Shown: one piece after another, positions 1-8,483 of the stretch
Layout: every line of letters begins with the position of its first letter
How positions within the stretch are numbered: the stretch's first letter is position 1
The notes under the pieces: model-generated
Database searches by the model: none
What the model saw: the letters and a program-made list of their open reading frames with translations, nothing else
What the model was told of the DNA's origin: nothing
Position numbers and translations under genes: made by a program
From: an uncultured Lachnospiraceae bacterium
GTDB taxonomy: Bacteria; Bacillota; Clostridia; Lachnospirales; Lachnospiraceae
Assembly (NCBI GenBank): GCA_900549995.1
Contig: URQQ01000006.1
Location: 38,892 to 102,891 of the forward strand
DNA length: 64,000 nt
Direction of reading: 5' to 3'

Positions 1-2
1 TT

Positions 3-287
3 GAGGGGATGAGAAAACTGGCTCCGTATGTATTCTCTACACATATTAAGGATCTGGTGCTCAACAAAGAGGCAAAGGCAAATGACTGGTTCTTCTTCTC
101 CGGTGTTCCGGTGGGATTCGGGCTTGTTGATAATATGAAACTGGCAGAAATCTTAAGCGAAAATGGGTATGAAGGATTCCTGGCTGTTGAGATTGATTTC
201 CCTTCAAAAGAGTGGATGGGAATGGAAGATGAAGCCATTGCTGTCAGTGTAAAGAATCTGAGGAAAATAGGAAATACATATAAATAA
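3..287 (+). CDS. Sugar phosphate isomerase/epimerase, C-terminal part
   Basis: The frame is open from the first bases, so the gene begins upstream of the window and only the last 95 or so residues are seen. The visible part has the strand-helix rhythm of the end of a xylose-isomerase-like TIM barrel, with a final strand reading FLAVEIDFP, typical of the metal-ligand Glu strand of this family, followed by a helix carrying a WMG stretch. The stop lies 14 bases before the next start, so it is the first visible gene of a sugar/polyol catabolic operon with the dehydrogenase and isomerase that follow. The substrate cannot be told from this fragment. Confidence 0.7.
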   Translation, partial: EGMRKLAPYVFSTHIKDLVLNKEAKANDWFFFSGVPVGFGLVDNMKLAEILSENGYEGFLAVEIDFPSKEWMGMEDEAIAVSVKNLRKIGNTYK

Positions 288-301
288 TAAGAGGTGATTT
301 C

Positions 302-1474
302 GTGAAAGAAAAATTAAATATAGCGATCATTGGTGCCGGATTCATGGGCAGGGCGCACAGCAATGCCTGGTCCAAACTTGGTAAATTTTTTGATATCGAT
401 TATGAGATTGTTCTGAAGGCTGTAGCAGGAAGAAATGAAAAGAAAATAAAGGCGTTTGCAGACCAGTGGGGATTCGAGGAAATTACGACAGACTGGAGAA
501 CACTGTTAACGAGAGATGACATTGATGTCATTGATATCTTAACCCCGACGTATGAGCATAAAGAGATGGCAATCGAAGCGATGAAGGCAGGGAAACATGT
601 CATCTGTGAGAAACCATGTGCTTTGAGCTATGAAGAAGCAAAAGAGATGGCTGAAGTGGAGAAGGAATGCGGTAAGGTTACGTATCTGAATCATAATTAC
701 CGCAGAGTTCCAGCGGTAATGCTTGCAAAAAAAATGATAGAGGAAGGGAAGCTTGGTGAGATTTACCACTGGAAAGGTACCTATCTTCAGGAATGGATTA
801 TGGATGAGGAATTCCCGGTGACATGGCATCTTCAGAAAGAGAAAGCAGGAGGAGGCCCTCTCTTCGACCTGTCTTCCCATGCAGTTGATCTTGCGAGATT
901 TCTGATCGGGGAACCAAAGTCTGTGATGGCGATGACGAAGACCTTTGTCAAAGAACGTCCGATTCCGGGAGAGAATGCGGCGACATTCTCGGCAGGGGAA
1001 CAAAGCAGCGGATCAGAAAAAGGCCCGGTTACTGTGGATGACGCAGCATTTATGACGATTGAATTTGAAAATGGGGCGCTTGGCAATATTGATTCTTCCA
1101 GATTCGCGGCAGGGAGAAAGAACTATAATTGCTTCGAAGTGTACGGAAGCAAAGGCGCGATCTGTTTTAATCTGGAGAGAATGAATGAACTGGAGTATTA
1201 TGACAACACGATTGAGGGTGATGTGAAAGGATACAGTAATATACTGGTCACTGAAGGAACACATCCTTACGTGGGGGCATGGTGGCCGCAGGGGCATATC
1301 ATCGGATACGAACATACCTTTGTGCATGCATTTTATGATTTTGTAAAAGCGGTGAAGAACCAGGGGAAAATGACACCGGATTTTTCAGACGGAGCTAACA
1401 TTATAAAAGTACTTAAAGCGGCACAGAAGTCAAGTGACGAGGGCCGGAGAGTAGAGTTGGATGAGATCAACTGA
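302..1474 (+). CDS. Gfo/Idh/MocA family NAD(P)-dependent oxidoreductase
   Basis: A 390-aa sugar or cyclitol dehydrogenase. The Rossmann glycine motif GAGFMG is at residues 11-16, the family EKP motif at about 103-105, and the DLSSHAVDL segment near 190 fits the catalytic Asp/His region of the C-terminal alpha/beta domain. The start is GTG at 302, after AGAGGTGA. It sits between a TIM-barrel isomerase and a fucose-isomerase-like enzyme, so the three probably oxidise and isomerise one imported sugar or inositol derivative. Length is normal for the family. The family call is secure; the substrate is not visible from sequence. Confidence 0.92.
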   Translation: MKEKLNIAIIGAGFMGRAHSNAWSKLGKFFDIDYEIVLKAVAGRNEKKIKAFADQWGFEEITTDWRTLLTRDDIDVIDILTPTYEHKEMAIEAMKAGKHVICEKPCALSYEEAKEMAEVEKECGKVTYLNHNYRRVPAVMLAKKMIEEGKLGEIYHWKGTYLQEWIMDEEFPVTWHLQKEKAGGGPLFDLSSHAVDLARFLIGEPKSVMAMTKTFVKERPIPGENAATFSAGEQSSGSEKGPVTVDDAAFMTIEFENGALGNIDSSRFAAGRKNYNCFEVYGSKGAICFNLERMNELEYYDNTIEGDVKGYSNILVTEGTHPYVGAWWPQGHIIGYEHTFVHAFYDFVKAVKNQGKMTPDFSDGANIIKVLKAAQKSSDEGRRVELDEIN

Positions 1475-1491
1475 TCAGAGGAGGGAATCTT

Positions 1492-2832
1492 ATGAGTGAA
1501 AAACTGATGGCAAGAGTTGTCCCTCTGATCTTTCCGGAGGCAAATGAACGGGAGAGAAAAGAATTCGATGAGCAGATGGAACGTCTGAAGGAATTCTACG
1601 GCGGCGAAGCTGATTTTCTGGATACGGTGACTGTGGGAGAAAAGATTCCGGATGCGGATGCGGTCGTATTTCCGCAGCTTCTGGGGGCTGCGTTCCGCCA
1701 TAAAGAACAGCTGGCTCAATATGCACTGCCAATGATTGTCCTGACATCCAGATTTGGCACGGTTGAGATGTGGGACTGGGAGATCGTGGCATTTCTCAGA
1801 AGCAATGGGATGAACGTTTTTTCGCCGTACAACATTGAACTGGCGAAGGTAATCCTCCGGGCGATCGCTGTGAAGAAGAGACTGAAAAATGGCGCGAAAT
1901 TCCTGATGTTCCAGGATAGTCCCGGAGAGGGGATGCAGGCGAATATATTCAAGAGATTTTACTGGTGGGAAAAAGAATGTACAGAGAAAATGCAGGATAT
2001 TTTCGGCATCGAAATTGTATATAGAAGCTTCAAGGAAGTATCCAGCCAGGCGAGAGAAATTCCGGATGAAGAGGCGCAGAAACTGTGGGATACATGGGAT
2101 GTTGAACAGGAAGGCGTGTGCCGGGAGAATTATTTAAAGGCAGTGAAAATCTATATTGCCGTAAAATCTGTGATTGAAGAAATCGGCGGTGTGGAAGGTG
2201 TGGGAGCCAACTGTCTGAATGAGTCATTCCATTGTGATACAACCCCGTGTCTTGCATGGAATATGCTGTTTGAAAAGGATGATATTATCTGGTGTTGTGA
2301 GGGGGATACACTGACGATGCTCAGTACCTATATCATGTACCGGACGATGAAGCAGCCGATTATGATGACGAATATTTATCCGTTCCTGGTCGGAATGGCA
2401 GCGCTGGCGCACGAGAAAATCAAGGAATTCCCCGACATTGAGAATTCAGACAACCACGCGCTTGGTGTACACTGTGGGTATTTTGGATTTGCACCGCGGA
2501 AGTTCTGTACCCGCTGGACAATGAAACCGAAAGTGCTGGAGATCGTGGATGAGAATGCGATTGTGATTGACTGTGAAATGCCAAAAGGGGAGATTACTCT
2601 TGCCAAGATACATCCGGATTTCGGAAAGTTAAGTATTATAGAAGCAGAAATTGAGGATTACGTACAGTATCCCGGATCTGATGCAAGGAATGCGGCTCTG
2701 ATATGCTACAGGGACGGCGAAAAAGTGATGGAAGAATTATGTTCACACCATGCGATGATTATTACCGGAAATCAAAAAGCCAAACTGCAGCAGATCTGTA
2801 AAGTGTTTGACTGGGAACCTAAAATCTTGTGA
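1492..2832 (+). CDS. L-fucose/L-arabinose isomerase-like sugar isomerase
   Basis: A 446-aa protein with the layout of the FucI/AraA-like fold: an N-terminal Rossmann-like part that surveys possible ligands (AVVFPQLLGAA near 60-70), and a C-terminal half with NCLNESFHCDTTPCLAW and the ENSDNHALGVHCGYFG stretch, where metal-binding Glu/Asp/His are expected in this family. It follows the dehydrogenase by 17 bases with a good ribosome binding site (GAGGGAATCTT), so it belongs to the same operon. It ends about 100 bases before the regulator. Such family members act on deoxysugars or are uncharacterised; the exact sugar is unknown. Confidence 0.8.
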   Translation: MSEKLMARVVPLIFPEANERERKEFDEQMERLKEFYGGEADFLDTVTVGEKIPDADAVVFPQLLGAAFRHKEQLAQYALPMIVLTSRFGTVEMWDWEIVAFLRSNGMNVFSPYNIELAKVILRAIAVKKRLKNGAKFLMFQDSPGEGMQANIFKRFYWWEKECTEKMQDIFGIEIVYRSFKEVSSQAREIPDEEAQKLWDTWDVEQEGVCRENYLKAVKIYIAVKSVIEEIGGVEGVGANCLNESFHCDTTPCLAWNMLFEKDDIIWCCEGDTLTMLSTYIMYRTMKQPIMMTNIYPFLVGMAALAHEKIKEFPDIENSDNHALGVHCGYFGFAPRKFCTRWTMKPKVLEIVDENAIVIDCEMPKGEITLAKIHPDFGKLSIIEAEIEDYVQYPGSDARNAALICYRDGEKVMEELCSHHAMIITGNQKAKLQQICKVFDWEPKIL

Positions 2833-2845
2833 TTGAAAATTCAGT

Positions 2846-2874
2846 TTGTCTTGTATAATTGCTTTGACTATACT
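2846..2874 (+). promoter_or_regulatory. Candidate sigma-A promoter for the DeoR-type gene
   Basis: TTGTCT and TATACT are separated by 17 bases, about 60 bases upstream of the start of the regulator gene. No terminator is visible between the isomerase stop and this site, so read-through from the sugar operon is also possible. Confidence 0.45.
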
Positions 2875-2931
2875 TTTTTGGAAAAACCAGATATAATAAA
2901 TTAAATTAGAAAGTTATAGGAGCGTGAAAAG

Positions 2932-3711
2932 ATGGAAGGAGCAATTTTTGCCGAAGAGCGCAAGAAATTAATTGTAGAGTATATTAATGAACATAAAAAG
3001 GCAGCGGTTCCTGAGTTATGTGCAGCATTTTCGATTTCTTCGGCGACAATCCGGAATGATCTGAAAGAGTTAAATGATCAGGGATATATTACAAGAGTTC
3101 ATGGAGGCGCAATTTCGAATGAGAGCGTAAGTTATGAGCCGGACACGAGCGAAAAACAGATTAAGAGGATTGAGGCAAAGTCCAGAATCGCAGAGGAAGC
3201 TGTGAAACTGATACAGGAAGGGGACTGTATCGCGCTCGACGCAGGAACGACGACTTACGAGATTGCCAAAAGATTGGATTCATTCAATGATTTGACTGTT
3301 GTGACTTATGATCTGGAGATTGCGTACTATCTGGATAAAAATACGAATGTGAATGTCATAATGGCAGGCGGGCTTGTGAGAAAAAAATTCCACTATGTGA
3401 CAGGGGATGCCGCGGCCATGACGATCTGTGACCTGAATGTGGATATTGCGTTTATGGCTACAAACGGGGTCAGTGTGGACAAGGGTGTTACAACTCCGAA
3501 GATGGATACAGCCAAACTGAAAAAAATCCTCATATCAAATGCTAAAAATGTAGTTTTAGTCAGTGACAGTGACAAAATCGGCAATATATCGTTTGTGAAA
3601 TTTGCAGACCTGAAGGATGTGGATATTTTTATCACAGACAGCGATGCCGAGCGGAAACAGATATTGGAATTTGAAGACCGGGATGTCAAGGTAAAAACGG
3701 TCCGTTATTAA
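2932..3711 (+). CDS. DeoR/GlpR family transcriptional regulator
   Basis: A 259-aa repressor of the DeoR class. Residues about 8-60 form the winged HTH (ISSATIRNDLKELNDQGYITRVHGGA is the typical recognition helix and wing). The remainder is the ISOCOT-like phosphosugar sensor with DAGTTTYEIAKRL near 100 and the ATNGVSVDKGVTTP loop. The start ATG at 2932 has AGGAGCG upstream. Its position after three sugar catabolic genes suggests that it represses that cluster in response to a sugar phosphate; the effector is not known. Confidence 0.92.
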   Translation: MEGAIFAEERKKLIVEYINEHKKAAVPELCAAFSISSATIRNDLKELNDQGYITRVHGGAISNESVSYEPDTSEKQIKRIEAKSRIAEEAVKLIQEGDCIALDAGTTTYEIAKRLDSFNDLTVVTYDLEIAYYLDKNTNVNVIMAGGLVRKKFHYVTGDAAAMTICDLNVDIAFMATNGVSVDKGVTTPKMDTAKLKKILISNAKNVVLVSDSDKIGNISFVKFADLKDVDIFITDSDAERKQILEFEDRDVKVKTVRY

Positions 3712-3730
3712 CAATTCTGGTTATTAGCAT

Positions 3731-3792
3731 TCTTCTCCCTTTCAGCATATACTGGTAAAGATACCAGATCAACGAACATGAAAGGGAGAAGA
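3731..3792 (+). promoter_or_regulatory. RBS-sequestering inverted repeat upstream of lipoprotein gene
   Basis: TCTTCTCCCTTTCA (3731-3744) is the exact reverse complement of TGAAAGGGAGAAGA (3779-3792), a perfect 14-bp stem. The 3' arm contains the Shine-Dalgarno AAAGGGAG of the gene starting at 3795. Inside the loop a second hairpin (CTGGTA/TACCAG) forms. There is no T-tract, so it is not a normal terminator. The obvious inference is translational control of the binding protein by occlusion of its ribosome binding site. Confidence 0.65.
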
Positions 3793-3794
3793 TT

Positions 3795-4844
3795 ATGAAA
3801 AGACGTATTCTGGCGTTTACTCTCATGATGGCTCTTGCAGTGACATCTTTTACTGCATGTGCCTCGAAGGACAAAAAAGATGAACCCGCGAAAAAAACAG
3901 AATCCTCAGATTCCGGGAAAAAAGAAAAGGAAATGACAAAGGTAACTTTAAATGAAGTTGCCCATTCGATTTTCTATGCGCCGATGTACATCGCAATTGA
4001 AGAAGGGTATTTTGAAGAAGAGGGAATTGATTTAACACTTGTGACAGGCTTCGGAGCCGATAAAACGATGACAGCAGTACTTTCGGGGGAAGCTGATATT
4101 GGGTTTATGGGATCGGAAGCTTCTATTTATACTTACAACGAAGGGGCAAAAGATTATGTAGTAAATTTCGCCCAGCTCACACAGCGGGCAGGAAATTTCC
4201 TTGTTGCCAGAGAAGCAATGCCTGATTTTAGCTGGGATGACCTGAAAGGGAAGAATGTTCTTGGCGGAAGAAAGGGCGGTATGCCAGAGATGGTATTCGA
4301 ATATATCCTCCGCCAGAACGGGATTGACCCGGAAAAGGATCTTTCCATCGACCAGGGAATCGACTTTGGATCAACTGCGGCAGCCTTTTCAGGCGGACAG
4401 GGGGATTTCACTGTTGAATTCGAGCCTGGAGCCACTTCTCTTGAAAATGAAGGAGAGGGCTATGTCGTTGCATCTCTTGGAACAGACAGCGGCTATGTTC
4501 CTTATACTGCATTTTCAGCAAAACAGAGTTATATTGACAAAAACCCTGAAGTGATGCAGGGATTTACCAACGCATTGCAGAAAGGGATGGATTACGTTCA
4601 GAAACACACGCCGGATGAAATCTCCGCTATCATTGAACCGCAGTTTAAGGAAACGGATCTGGAGACTATTACAACAATTGTAAAAAGATATTACGATCAG
4701 GATACATGGAAAGACAATCTTGTTTTCGAAGAAAAAAGCTTTGACCTTCTGCAGGATATCTTACAGGATGCCGGGGAACTCGATGAACGGGCACCTTATA
4801 AAGATCTTGTGACGACGGAGTTTGCTGATAAGGCAGCGAAATAA
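3795..4844 (+). CDS. ABC transporter substrate-binding lipoprotein, NMT1/THI5-like
   Basis: A 349-aa secreted lipoprotein. A basic start, hydrophobic stretch and lipobox ending at Cys22 mark a lipid-anchored signal peptide, followed by a low-complexity Lys/Glu/Ser linker. The mature part follows the SsuA/THI5 pattern: SIFYAPMYIAIEEGYFEEEGIDLTL-type first strand and helix, then GADKTMTAVLSGEADIGFMG. This family binds taurine, nitrate, riboflavin or pyrimidine thiamine precursors; ligand not determinable here. No permease or ATPase gene is next to it, so it is an orphan binding protein in this window. Confidence 0.88.
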   Translation: MKRRILAFTLMMALAVTSFTACASKDKKDEPAKKTESSDSGKKEKEMTKVTLNEVAHSIFYAPMYIAIEEGYFEEEGIDLTLVTGFGADKTMTAVLSGEADIGFMGSEASIYTYNEGAKDYVVNFAQLTQRAGNFLVAREAMPDFSWDDLKGKNVLGGRKGGMPEMVFEYILRQNGIDPEKDLSIDQGIDFGSTAAAFSGGQGDFTVEFEPGATSLENEGEGYVVASLGTDSGYVPYTAFSAKQSYIDKNPEVMQGFTNALQKGMDYVQKHTPDEISAIIEPQFKETDLETITTIVKRYYDQDTWKDNLVFEEKSFDLLQDILQDAGELDERAPYKDLVTTEFADKAAK

Positions 4845-4910
4845 TAAAGAGTTATTCCTGAAAAATTGAAAAGATTTGTCTGATAGAAGATTGGGATAAG
4901 CAAAAAGAAA

Positions 4911-4947
4911 CAGAGATTGAACGGTTTTTTGTTCAATCTCTGTTTTT
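4911..4947 (+). terminator. Rho-independent terminator after the lipoprotein gene
   Basis: A 12-bp perfect stem (CAGAGATTGAAC at 4911-4922 with GTTCAATCTCTG at 4931-4942) followed by TTTTT. It lies just before the 3' end of the opposite-strand channel gene. Confidence 0.9.
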
Positions 4948-4973
4948 GCTCAGTTTTATTTAGGGGCACAAAG

Positions 4974-5720
4974 TTACTTATTTAATGATTTGAGTATTGC
5001 ACAGATATCGTCAATATCTTTATCACTCAAGTTTTTAATATCATCTATACGGTTTTTTATATTGTCCAGAGTCTCATCAGATAAACTTTTTTTCTGTTTA
5101 GTCATATTTAAAAAGAAGCTTGTGATCGTACTTGTCAGAGAACCTATCAGTCCAATTCCTACAATCATCAGTAACATTGCTATCAGACGGCCGAGAGAAG
5201 TTTTTGGAGAAATATCACCATATCCAACGGTTGTTGTTGTCACAAACGCCCACCAAATCCCGTCAGGTAGGGACATACCTTCTGCATAATGAATCGATAT
5301 ACTGCCAAGTGCAATAAAAGTGGCTGATATCAGAAGCATATACTTGAATCCGTTTGTATTGAAAAAGGATTTGCACTTGTCTGTGGCACGGAGAATATAT
5401 GTAGAAACACGGACAAGTTTTGTGAATTTGGATAGGCGTGCAAGTCTTGCAATTTTGACAAAACGTGCAACACGGAATATCCTGAATGCAGAATTTAATG
5501 GTATGATCGATATAAGATCCAGAATATTTTCTTTTGCAAATGTTTTTTTGTTTTCGGCTTTCATGAATCTGATTAAGTAGTCGGCTACAAAGATAATATA
5601 GATTAAATGATCAAAAATTATCTGCCATTGGCTGAGACCTACAGAAAAATCTTTTAGGGCAAATACAACAGCAAAGACAGCCAAAATGGACATAAGAAGC
5701 TCGTATAATATTTTTTTCAT
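4974..5720 (-). CDS. Voltage-gated-like potassium channel (ion transporter)
   Basis: A 248-aa membrane protein. Several hydrophobic segments fill the first 100 residues, including a basic S4-like stretch rich in Arg/Lys (RIFRVARFVKIARLARL). A pore helix and the K+ selectivity filter TTTTVGYGD follow near residue 165, then a last membrane helix and a short charged cytoplasmic tail. This is the KvAP/Kch type architecture. It stands alone on the minus strand, convergent with the lipoprotein gene and divergent from the MATE leader. Gating mode is unknown. Confidence 0.9.
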   Translation of the reverse strand: MKKILYELLMSILAVFAVVFALKDFSVGLSQWQIIFDHLIYIIFVADYLIRFMKAENKKTFAKENILDLISIIPLNSAFRIFRVARFVKIARLARLSKFTKLVRVSTYILRATDKCKSFFNTNGFKYMLLISATFIALGSISIHYAEGMSLPDGIWWAFVTTTTVGYGDISPKTSLGRLIAMLLMIVGIGLIGSLTSTITSFFLNMTKQKKSLSDETLDNIKNRIDDIKNLSDKDIDDICAILKSLNK

Positions 5721-5852
5721 TACTAATACCAGGAAACCTTTCGATCTTATTATGGATAAATTATAGCATATTTTCCAAATGTATCATGGTAAAATATATA
5801 ATAATTTTGGAGAAAAAATCGAGTTTGACAGATAGACTTTTTAGAATAATCA

Positions 5853-5861
5853 TGATAGAAT
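5853..5861 (+). promoter_or_regulatory. Candidate extended -10 promoter for MATE leader
   Basis: TGATAGAAT fits an extended -10 (TGN-TAGAAT) about 26 bases before the leader ATG at 5887. A TTGACA at 5825-5830 lies too far upstream for normal spacing. This promoter is weakly supported. Confidence 0.35.
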
Positions 5862-5886
5862 TTAATCATCATCGGAGGTATTCAGG

Positions 5887-5982
5887 ATGAATTACCGGAT
5901 AAGATGGTCTGCATACATGCAGACTTTCTTATCCTTTTTTGTTGGAGGAAGTGAAGTCTTTTATAACTCAGACAGCAGGTAA
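5887..5982 (+). CDS. 31-codon leader peptide upstream of MATE pump
   Basis: ATG at 5887 is preceded by CGGAGGT at a good distance and opens a 31-codon frame ending in TAA at 5980-5982. The peptide begins MNYRIRWSAYMQTFLSFF. The whole of a strong terminator hairpin (5897-5940) lies inside this frame, so ribosome position would decide whether the hairpin can form. This is the layout of ribosome-mediated attenuation known for drug-inducible resistance and efflux genes. It is not in normal gene calls because of its size. Function is inferred from position only. Confidence 0.6.
   Translation: MNYRIRWSAYMQTFLSFFVGGSEVFYNSDSR
5897..5940 (+). terminator. Attenuator terminator inside the MATE leader
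   Basis: GGATAAGA (5897-5904) pairs with TCTTATCC (5927-5934), an inner GTCTGCAT pairs with ATGCAGAC, and TTTTTT follows at 5935-5940. It is a strong intrinsic terminator 80 bases upstream of the pump start. Confidence 0.85.
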
Positions 5983-6020
5983 GAGATATTAAGATAGACT
6001 TTGAGATACAGGAGGATTTT

Positions 6021-7388
6021 ATGGAAGAGAGAAATGATTTTACAGAGGGGAAGATATTATCTCCATTGCTCGGATTTGCGATGCCGGTTCTTTTGGCAAT
6101 GCTTCTTCAGGCGATGTATGGGGCGGTGGATCTGCTGATTGTCGGGCAATTTGGTTCGGCGGCAGATGTATCGGCAGTTGCAACGGGAGGACAGGTCATG
6201 CAGACAATTACGTCAGTGATTGTGGGACTTGCCATGGGAACAACCATTCTTGTGGGACAGAAAATCGGAGAAAAGAAGCCAAAGGAAGCTGGAGATATTA
6301 TAGGAAGCGGAATTGTATTATTTGCAGTTCTGGGAGTCGTGATTACGATTCTGATGCTTGTTTTTGCTACGCCGATGTGTGAAGTGATGAAAGCTCCAAA
6401 GGAGGCATTTGATAAGACCGTACTGTATGTAAAGATCTGTTCCGGCGGTGCGCTGTTTATTGTGGCATATAATGTTCTGGCTAGTATATTCAGAGGGATT
6501 GGGGATTCTAAAACCCCGCTTATGACGGTACTGATTGCATGTTTTATCAATATTGGGGGCGACCTGCTTTTTGTAGCCGTATTCCATATGGCAGCGGCAG
6601 GTGCAGCCATTGCGACGGTCATTGCACAGACAGTCAGCGTGGTGATTTCGTTGATTGTGATCAGAAAGAAAGGAATGCCATTTCCATTTTCCAGAAAAAA
6701 TATAAGAGCGGATATGAAACTGATCCGTGCAACTGTACGGATGGGATTCCCAATCGCACTGCAGGATGGGCTGGTCAGCGTATCGTTCCTGGCAATTACG
6801 ATGATTGTCAATTCCCTGGGGGTAATTGCATCGGCTGGAGTTGGAGTGGCAGAAAAACTCTGTATGTTTATCATGCTTGTCCCCTCTTCATTTATGCAGT
6901 CAATGTCAGCGTTCGTTGCCCAGAATATTGGGGCAGGGAAGTTCAACAGAGCCAAACGGGCCATGGGATATGGGATGTCAGTATCGTTTGCATTTGGGAT
7001 TGTCATGTTTTATGCGGCATTTTTCCATGGAGATGTGTTATCCAATGTGTTTACAAAAGATGTACAGGTGATTGCGGCTTCTGCACAGTATCTGAAAGCA
7101 TATGGGATCGACTGTCTGCTGACTGCATTTTTATTCTGTTTTATCGGCTTTTTTAATGGGTGCGGGAAGACGACATTTGTGATGATTCAGGGAATTGCCG
7201 GAGCATTTGCGGTTCGAATCCCGGTTTCATATATTATGAGCAGGATTCTGCCGGTCTCGCTTTTTAAAGTAGGGCTTGCGACTCCGTGTTCCTCTGTAGT
7301 ACAGATTATTTTGTGTCTCATATATTTTGGGACGGTGAAGAAATCTTTCTCCTGGACAGAAAGAGCAGCTGTAAAAAGTGAGAAATAA
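6021..7388 (+). CDS. MATE family multidrug efflux transporter (first of three)
   Basis: A 455-aa polytopic protein of twelve predicted hydrophobic segments in two related halves, of the NorM/DinF superfamily. The opening (FTEGKILSPLLGFAMPVLLAML) and the GAVDLLIVGQFG segment are typical of Clostridial MATE proteins, which export cationic drugs or metabolites with Na+ or H+ coupling. The start ATG at 6021 follows AGGAGGA. It is preceded by a leader peptide and attenuator, suggesting drug- or metabolite-induced expression. Substrate unknown. Confidence 0.93.
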   Translation: MEERNDFTEGKILSPLLGFAMPVLLAMLLQAMYGAVDLLIVGQFGSAADVSAVATGGQVMQTITSVIVGLAMGTTILVGQKIGEKKPKEAGDIIGSGIVLFAVLGVVITILMLVFATPMCEVMKAPKEAFDKTVLYVKICSGGALFIVAYNVLASIFRGIGDSKTPLMTVLIACFINIGGDLLFVAVFHMAAAGAAIATVIAQTVSVVISLIVIRKKGMPFPFSRKNIRADMKLIRATVRMGFPIALQDGLVSVSFLAITMIVNSLGVIASAGVGVAEKLCMFIMLVPSSFMQSMSAFVAQNIGAGKFNRAKRAMGYGMSVSFAFGIVMFYAAFFHGDVLSNVFTKDVQVIAASAQYLKAYGIDCLLTAFLFCFIGFFNGCGKTTFVMIQGIAGAFAVRIPVSYIMSRILPVSLFKVGLATPCSSVVQIILCLIYFGTVKKSFSWTERAAVKSEK

Positions 7389-7390
7389 AT

Positions 7391-7419
7391 TGACTTTTGA
7401 AAACGTAAATGCTATTCTA
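7391..7419 (+). promoter_or_regulatory. Promoter of the cobalamin riboswitch transcript
   Basis: TTGACT (7391-7396) and TATTCT (7414-7419) are 17 bases apart, placing the transcript start just upstream of the riboswitch at 7440. The -35 overlaps the end of the MATE gene by almost nothing. Confidence 0.65.
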
Positions 7420-7439
7420 TAGTGAGAATTTAGTATCAG

Positions 7440-7596
7440 CAGGTGCCTGTGGAAAGCACAGGAGAATAGGGAAATAAGTGAGAGTCTTATACGGTCCCGC
7501 CACTGTAACGCAGGAGCAGTTTTTCATGCCACTGTAGCCGAAAGCTATGGGAAGGGAAATTCTGTGATGACAGCGAAGTCAGGAGACCTGCCTGCC
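7440..7596 (+). promoter_or_regulatory. Cobalamin riboswitch aptamer
   Basis: The aptamer is recognised from the closing P1 pair (GCAGGTGCCTG against GACCTGCCTGC), the GGGAA segment near 7470, and the B12 box CGGTCCCGCCACTG at 7493-7506. It controls the cbiMNQO operon that starts 130 bases downstream, which agrees with repression of cobalt uptake when adenosyl- or methylcobalamin is plentiful. Confidence 0.93.
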
Positions 7597-7642
7597 GGTA
7601 TGGATTAGTTTTTGTCACGGTAGATGGCAGGAGGTAAAATCA

Positions 7643-7698
7643 GGAGCGTAAGCTTCTTTTTTGTGTTACCTTTGTCTTGACTCCGGACAAGGGTTTTT
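7643..7698 (+). terminator. Riboswitch expression platform with intrinsic terminators
   Basis: Two terminator-like hairpins follow the aptamer: GGAGC-GTAA-GCTTC with TTTTTT (7643-7662), and CCTTTGTC with GACAAGGG followed by TTTTT (7669-7698). A GGCAGG at 7627-7632 could pair with CCTGCC of the aptamer P1 as an antiterminator. Which hairpin dominates is not decided by inspection. Confidence 0.75.
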
Positions 7699-7732
7699 AT
7701 TTTATAGATATATCTAAAGGAGGGGCATGGTT

Positions 7733-8482
7733 ATGACAAAAAAACAAAAGAAACTTGTAACGGCAGTGGGTGTACTGGCACTTGGCTTCGGTATCGTTCC
7801 GACCGTGAATGCGATGCACATCATGGAGGGATACCTTCCGGCTGCCTATTGTATTGGATGGGGAGTCATCTGTCTTCCGTTTTTGCTGGCCGGATTTTTC
7901 TCAATCAGCAAAACATTAAAAGAAAACAGAAAAGCGCTGACACTTCTTGCGATGTCGGGGGCATTCATTTTCGTCATCTCGTCTCTGAAAATTCCGTCTG
8001 TAACAGGAAGCTGTTCCCATATGACAGGAACCGGACTGGGAGCCATTTTATTTGGGCCTGCCGCAGTCAGTATTCTTGGAATTATCGTTTTGATTTTCCA
8101 GGCAGTGCTTCTGGCACATGGAGGAATTACAACACTTGGCGCTAATACATTTTCCATGGCAATTGCAGGACCGCTTGTATCATTTGGAATATTTAAGCTC
8201 TGCAAGAAATTAAATGTAAACAGAAGAATCAGCATTTTCCTTGCCGCAGCGCTTGGAGATCTCTTTACATATTGTGTGACCAGTATCCAGCTTGCGCTGG
8301 CATATCCGTCAGAGCAGGGAGGGGTCATGGCATCAGCGGTGAAATTTCTCGGCGTATTTGCACCGACACAGCTTCCGCTTGCAATTGTAGAAGGACTTCT
8401 TACAGTCGTCATCGTGATTGGTCTTGAAACATATGCGAAGCCTGAACTAAAAATGATTGGATTTCTGAAGGGGGCAAAGTAG
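7733..8482 (+). CDS. cbiM: Cobalt ECF transporter S component CbiM
   Basis: The metal-binding membrane component of the cobalt importer. After a signal-peptide-like start, the mature N-terminus MHIMEGYLP appears; in CbiM/NikM this free N-terminus with the following His binds Co2+ or Ni2+. Several membrane helices follow, and the GSCSHMTGTGLG segment carries the conserved metal His. An alternative ATG exists at 7727, but AAAGGAGG (7716-7723) is only 3 bases from it and 9 from 7733, so 7733 is preferred. The riboswitch and the CbiN partner favour cobalt over nickel. Confidence 0.95.
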   Translation: MTKKQKKLVTAVGVLALGFGIVPTVNAMHIMEGYLPAAYCIGWGVICLPFLLAGFFSISKTLKENRKALTLLAMSGAFIFVISSLKIPSVTGSCSHMTGTGLGAILFGPAAVSILGIIVLIFQAVLLAHGGITTLGANTFSMAIAGPLVSFGIFKLCKKLNVNRRISIFLAAALGDLFTYCVTSIQLALAYPSEQGGVMASAVKFLGVFAPTQLPLAIVEGLLTVVIVIGLETYAKPELKMIGFLKGAK

Positions 8483-8483
8483 G

